Shown: positions 61,519 to 64,000 of the stretch, piece after piece
Layout: every line of letters starts with the position of its first letter
Position numbering within the stretch: position 1 is the stretch's first letter
NCBI RefSeq assembly: GCF_004919685.1
Contig: NZ_SMYZ01000048.1
Location: 1-64,000 of the forward strand
Direction: 5' to 3'
From: Mesorhizobium norvegicum
Lineage (GTDB): Bacteria > Pseudomonadota > Alphaproteobacteria > Rhizobiales > Rhizobiaceae
DNA: 64,000 bases
Translations under genes and position numbers: made by a program
The notes under the pieces: model-generated
What the model was told of the DNA's origin: nothing
Database searches by the model: none
Seen by the model: the letters and a program-made list of their open reading frames with translations, nothing else

Positions 61519-62868
61519 ATGCCCAGACAGATCAAGCTCGGCGCCTTCCTGCCCGGCGGCGGCCAGCATATCGCCGCCTGGCGCCATCCCGATGCGCCCG
61601 CCGACGGCGCCACCAATTTCGAGTTCCACAAGCAGCTGGCGCTGACCGCCGAGCGCGGCCTGTTCGACGCCTATTTCCTCGCCGACAACCTGACCGTTGG
61701 CCTCGGCGCCCGCGAAGGCGGCAATGCCAAGATCGCCGGCTTCGAGCCGGTGACGCTGTTTGCGGCGCTGGCGCCGCTGACCACGCATCTCGGCTTCATC
61801 GCCACGGCGTCCACCACCTATGAAGAGCCCTACACGCTGGCGCGCAAATTCGCCTCGCTCGACCTGTTGTCGAACGGCCGCGCCGGCTGGAACGTGGTGA
61901 CCTCGGCCGGCGACGAGACGGCGCGCAATTTCAACCGCGACGTCCAGCCCAACCATGCCGAGCGCTATGCCAGGGCGCATGAGCATGTCGAGACGGTCAA
62001 AGCGCTGTGGGACAGCTGGGAGGATGACGCCTTCATCCGCGACAAGCAGTCGGGCCGCTTCTACGACAAGGACAAACTGCACGACATCGACCACAAGGGC
62101 GAGCATTTCAGCGTCAAAGGCCCGCTCAACGTGCCGCGCCCGGTGCAGGGACATCCGGTTGTCGTACAAGCCGGGCAGTCCGAAGACGGACGCGGGCTTG
62201 CCGCGCACTCGGCCGAGGTGATCTTCACCGCCCATCAGAAGCTGGAGACGGCGCAGGAATTCTACCGCGACATCAAGGCGCGCGTGGCTGAAGCCGGCCG
62301 CGATCCCGACCAGGTGCTGATCATGCCGGGCGTTGCCCCTTTCGTCGGTCGCACCGAGGAAGAAGCCCGCGCCAAATACAAGCAGCTCAACGACCTCATC
62401 CTGCCCGAGGACGGTGTTGCGCTCCTCAACGGACTTGCCGGCCAGACGCTCGACATCAGGGGGTATCCGCTCGACGGCCCGTTGCCGCCGAGCAAGGAAA
62501 CCGAAGGCATGAAGAGCCGCCAGGCGCTGATCCGGCAGATCGCCGACGAGCACAACTTCACCATCCGCCAGCTCTATCAATGGGTGGCGACGGCGCGCGG
62601 CCACTACACCATTGTCGGCAGCGCCACGCAGGTCGCCGATCAGCTGGAGGAATGGTTTACCAGCGAGGCGGCCGACGGGTTCAACATCCTGCCGCCCTGG
62701 CTGCCCGGCGCGCTCGACGATTTCGTCGATCTGGTCATTCCCGAACTGCAGCGGCGCGGCCTGTTCCGCACGGCTTACGAAAGCCGGACACTGCGCGAGA
62801 ATCTCGGCCTCAGGCGGCCGGAAAATCCATGGACCGTCGCTCGGTCGACCGTCCTTGCCGCCGAATGA
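61519..62868 (+). CDS. FMNH2-dependent monooxygenase (NtaA/SnaA/DszA group)
   Basis: A bacterial-luciferase-like flavin enzyme using FMNH2 to cleave C-S or C-N bonds in an organic nutrient. The 449 residues match the NtaA/SnaA/SoxA/DszA subfamily: IKLGAFLPGGGQHIAAWRHP, FFD-type LFDAYFLADNL, GRAGWNVVTS, then NVPRPVQGHPVVVQAGQSEDG and QLYQWVATARGHYTIVGSAT. ATG 61519 is chosen because GAGGGA lies 9 bases upstream; 61483 is a rival. The reductase of this operon is its natural partner. A fragment of this gene lies inverted at 59376-59550. Confidence 0.93.
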   Translation: MPRQIKLGAFLPGGGQHIAAWRHPDAPADGATNFEFHKQLALTAERGLFDAYFLADNLTVGLGAREGGNAKIAGFEPVTLFAALAPLTTHLGFIATASTTYEEPYTLARKFASLDLLSNGRAGWNVVTSAGDETARNFNRDVQPNHAERYARAHEHVETVKALWDSWEDDAFIRDKQSGRFYDKDKLHDIDHKGEHFSVKGPLNVPRPVQGHPVVVQAGQSEDGRGLAAHSAEVIFTAHQKLETAQEFYRDIKARVAEAGRDPDQVLIMPGVAPFVGRTEEEARAKYKQLNDLILPEDGVALLNGLAGQTLDIRGYPLDGPLPPSKETEGMKSRQALIRQIADEHNFTIRQLYQWVATARGHYTIVGSATQVADQLEEWFTSEAADGFNILPPWLPGALDDFVDLVIPELQRRGLFRTAYESRTLRENLGLRRPENPWTVARSTVLAAE

Positions 62869-62892
62869 TCCTCGTAGCTGAAGGGTAAAACG

Positions 62893-63741
62893 ATGACATT
62901 GCAGCACATCGATCGGCAGATAGCGGTTCGCCGCAGTGGCGGCGAAACTGGTTTCGGCGCCGACTTCTTGCACCTCGGCGGCCGGACGGCTGTTCGGTTT
63001 CTGTCTCGCTACGGCGTGCTTGTTGGCTTCCTGGCGCTCTGGCAGGTGGCGAGCAGCGTCGGATGGGTCAACGCGGCGGTGCTGCCGCCGATCGACATGA
63101 TCATAGCTGCGCTCTGGAAGGGGCTTGCCGGCGGCAGCCTGCTCGGCGACATCGCCATCAGCCTGCAACGCGCCGGCATTGCCTTTGCGGCGGCCGTAGC
63201 GGTCGCCATCCCGCTCGGCCTGTTCATGGGCCAGGTGCGCCCGGTCGAAACCGCGCTCGATCCGATCCTGCAGGTGTTCCGGCAGACGTCGGCGCTGGCG
63301 CTCTATCCGGTGTTCATCCTGCTCCTGGGGCTCGGCGAAACTTCGAAGATCTTCGTCATCTTCTGGGCGACGCTGTTTCCGCTGCTGCTCAACACCACCA
63401 GCGGCGTCAAGGAAGTGGATCCAAAGCTGCTCGAAATGGCGCGCGTCTACGGCGCGAGCCGGCTGACCGTGTTTCGCCGCGTCGTGCTGCCGGGCGCCGT
63501 GCCGTCGATCTTCGTCGGCCTGCGGCTGAGCGCCACCACGGCGCTGCTGCTCCTGATCGCGTCCGAGATGATCGGCGCCAACAAGGGCATCGGCTTCCAG
63601 GTGATGAACGCGCAGTACAATTTTCAGATCCCGCTGATGTTTGCGGCAATCGTCAACCTCGCCGGCCTCGGCCTGATCGCCAACCAGGTACTGGTCACGC
63701 TGCAGCGGCGACTCTGCCGCTGGAGCAATCCAGCCAACTGA
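62893..63741 (+). CDS. ABC transporter permease, sulfonate/nitrate type (SsuC/TauC-like)
   Basis: Inner-membrane part of an importer for the operon's substrate. The 282-residue product has about six hydrophobic segments and the BPD-transport EAA loop (MARVYGASRLTVFRRVVLPGAVPSIFVGLRL). The N-terminal VGFLALWQVASSVGW and the region ALALYPVFILLLGLGETSKIFVIFWATLFPLLLNT resemble SsuC/TauC. It begins 24 bases after the monooxygenase and a binding protein follows. Confidence 0.92.
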   Translation: MTLQHIDRQIAVRRSGGETGFGADFLHLGGRTAVRFLSRYGVLVGFLALWQVASSVGWVNAAVLPPIDMIIAALWKGLAGGSLLGDIAISLQRAGIAFAAAVAVAIPLGLFMGQVRPVETALDPILQVFRQTSALALYPVFILLLGLGETSKIFVIFWATLFPLLLNTTSGVKEVDPKLLEMARVYGASRLTVFRRVVLPGAVPSIFVGLRLSATTALLLLIASEMIGANKGIGFQVMNAQYNFQIPLMFAAIVNLAGLGLIANQVLVTLQRRLCRWSNPAN

Positions 63742-63792
63742 GCAGCCCACACTCAACCTAGGCCTCCCCCAAACCCAGGAAAGACCGGACCA

Positions 63793-64000
63793 TGAAAATC
63801 ACCCGCCGTTCCCTGCTTGCCGGCGCACCGCTTGCCGCCGGCCTCATCGCCGCCGGCCTGCCGCGCCTCGCCTTTGCCGAAACCGCACCCGTCAAATTCC
63901 GCTATCTCGCCAGCCGGGGCAGCATCTCGCCGCATGAACTGGCCGACGAACTCGGCTACTTCAAGGGGCTCGGCGTCGAACTAGAGAATGTCGGCTATTC
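63793..64000 (+). CDS. ABC substrate-binding protein, 5' part only
   Basis: The gene runs off the right edge. The visible 69 residues start MKITRRSLLAGAPLAAGLIAAG, a Tat-type or Sec signal with twin Arg, then FAETAPVKFRYLASRG and ELADELGYFKGLGVELENVGY, matching NMT1/SsuA-type sulfonate/nitrate binding proteins. It directly follows the permease (51 bases) and completes the importer, with the ATPase presumably further right. Confidence 0.88.

Noticed and set aside
61489..63756. 755-residue minus-strand frame opposite the monooxygenase and permease
   Set aside because: It spans two real genes on the other strand and has no recognisable motif.
1..64000. CRISPR array, tRNA or rRNA genes, intact insertion sequence
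   Set aside because: I looked for regularly spaced repeats, tRNA-like arms with CCA-side motifs and terminal inverted repeats with full transposases; none was convincing.

Overview
The window reads as part of a symbiosis island (an integrative and conjugative element) of a Mesorhizobium, most like M. loti strains of the R7A type. The evidence is the combination of nod boxes, a nod-box-driven nodM, an Agrobacterium-like virA/virG/virB/virD4 secretion system with plant-directed effectors, a micro-oxic fix cluster, the end of a gibberellin operon, a LuxI synthase and relics of conjugation genes. No intact insertion sequence, tRNA, rRNA or CRISPR array was found. The species call is inference from gene content.

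Layout. 1-1.6 kb: the end of a gibberellin-precursor operon (ent-kaurene synthase 3' end, type 2 IPP isomerase). 2.0-3.7 kb: an MFS exporter. 3.9-27.2 kb: the VirB/D4 type IV secretion locus, with a vir box, a VirF-like F-box effector, virD4, a 1831-residue repeat-rich SUMO-protease effector, IS debris, virG (minus), vir boxes, virB1-virB11 (mostly overlapping start and stop codons) and virA (minus). A nod box at 28.05 kb points at virA, so plant flavonoids acting through NodD should switch on VirA/VirG and then the secretion genes.

28.3-31.6 kb: an ISKra4 remnant, then a three-gene minus-strand operon (B3/4 tRNA-editing-like protein, LysE exporter, DHDPS-like aldolase) behind a MocR-type operator whose regulator is reduced to a stub. 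31.7-36.1 kb: alpha-carbonic anhydrase, an IS4 remnant, a solo LuxI-type AHL synthase, and nodM behind a second nod box. 36.3-41.8 kb: debris of resident genes (hemN, a nuclease, the DHDPS-like gene), a RopA-type porin, a decayed IS6 transposase, hemN1, a broken zinT and a methyltransferase tail. 42.9-45.4 kb: a frameshifted traG plus a copG gene, the start of a trb conjugation module that then breaks off.

45.5-56.5 kb: the oxygen-response block hemN2 / fnrN / hemerythrin / fixNOQP / fixGHIS, with three anaerobox-like sites. It supplies the cbb3 high-affinity oxidase, its copper loading and assembly, anaerobic haem synthesis and the FNR-type regulator needed in nodules. It is followed at once by a truncated copy of the idi 3' end. 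57.0-58.5 kb: a Fic-domain protein with an upstream array of TTGGCCGAT motifs. 59.8-64 kb: an organosulfur-use operon (FMN reductase, TauD-type dioxygenase, FMN-dependent monooxygenase, ABC permease, start of a binding protein).

A recurring theme is that several genes intact in this window (idi, hemN, the DHDPS-like gene, the monooxygenase) also occur as short diverged fragments elsewhere in it.
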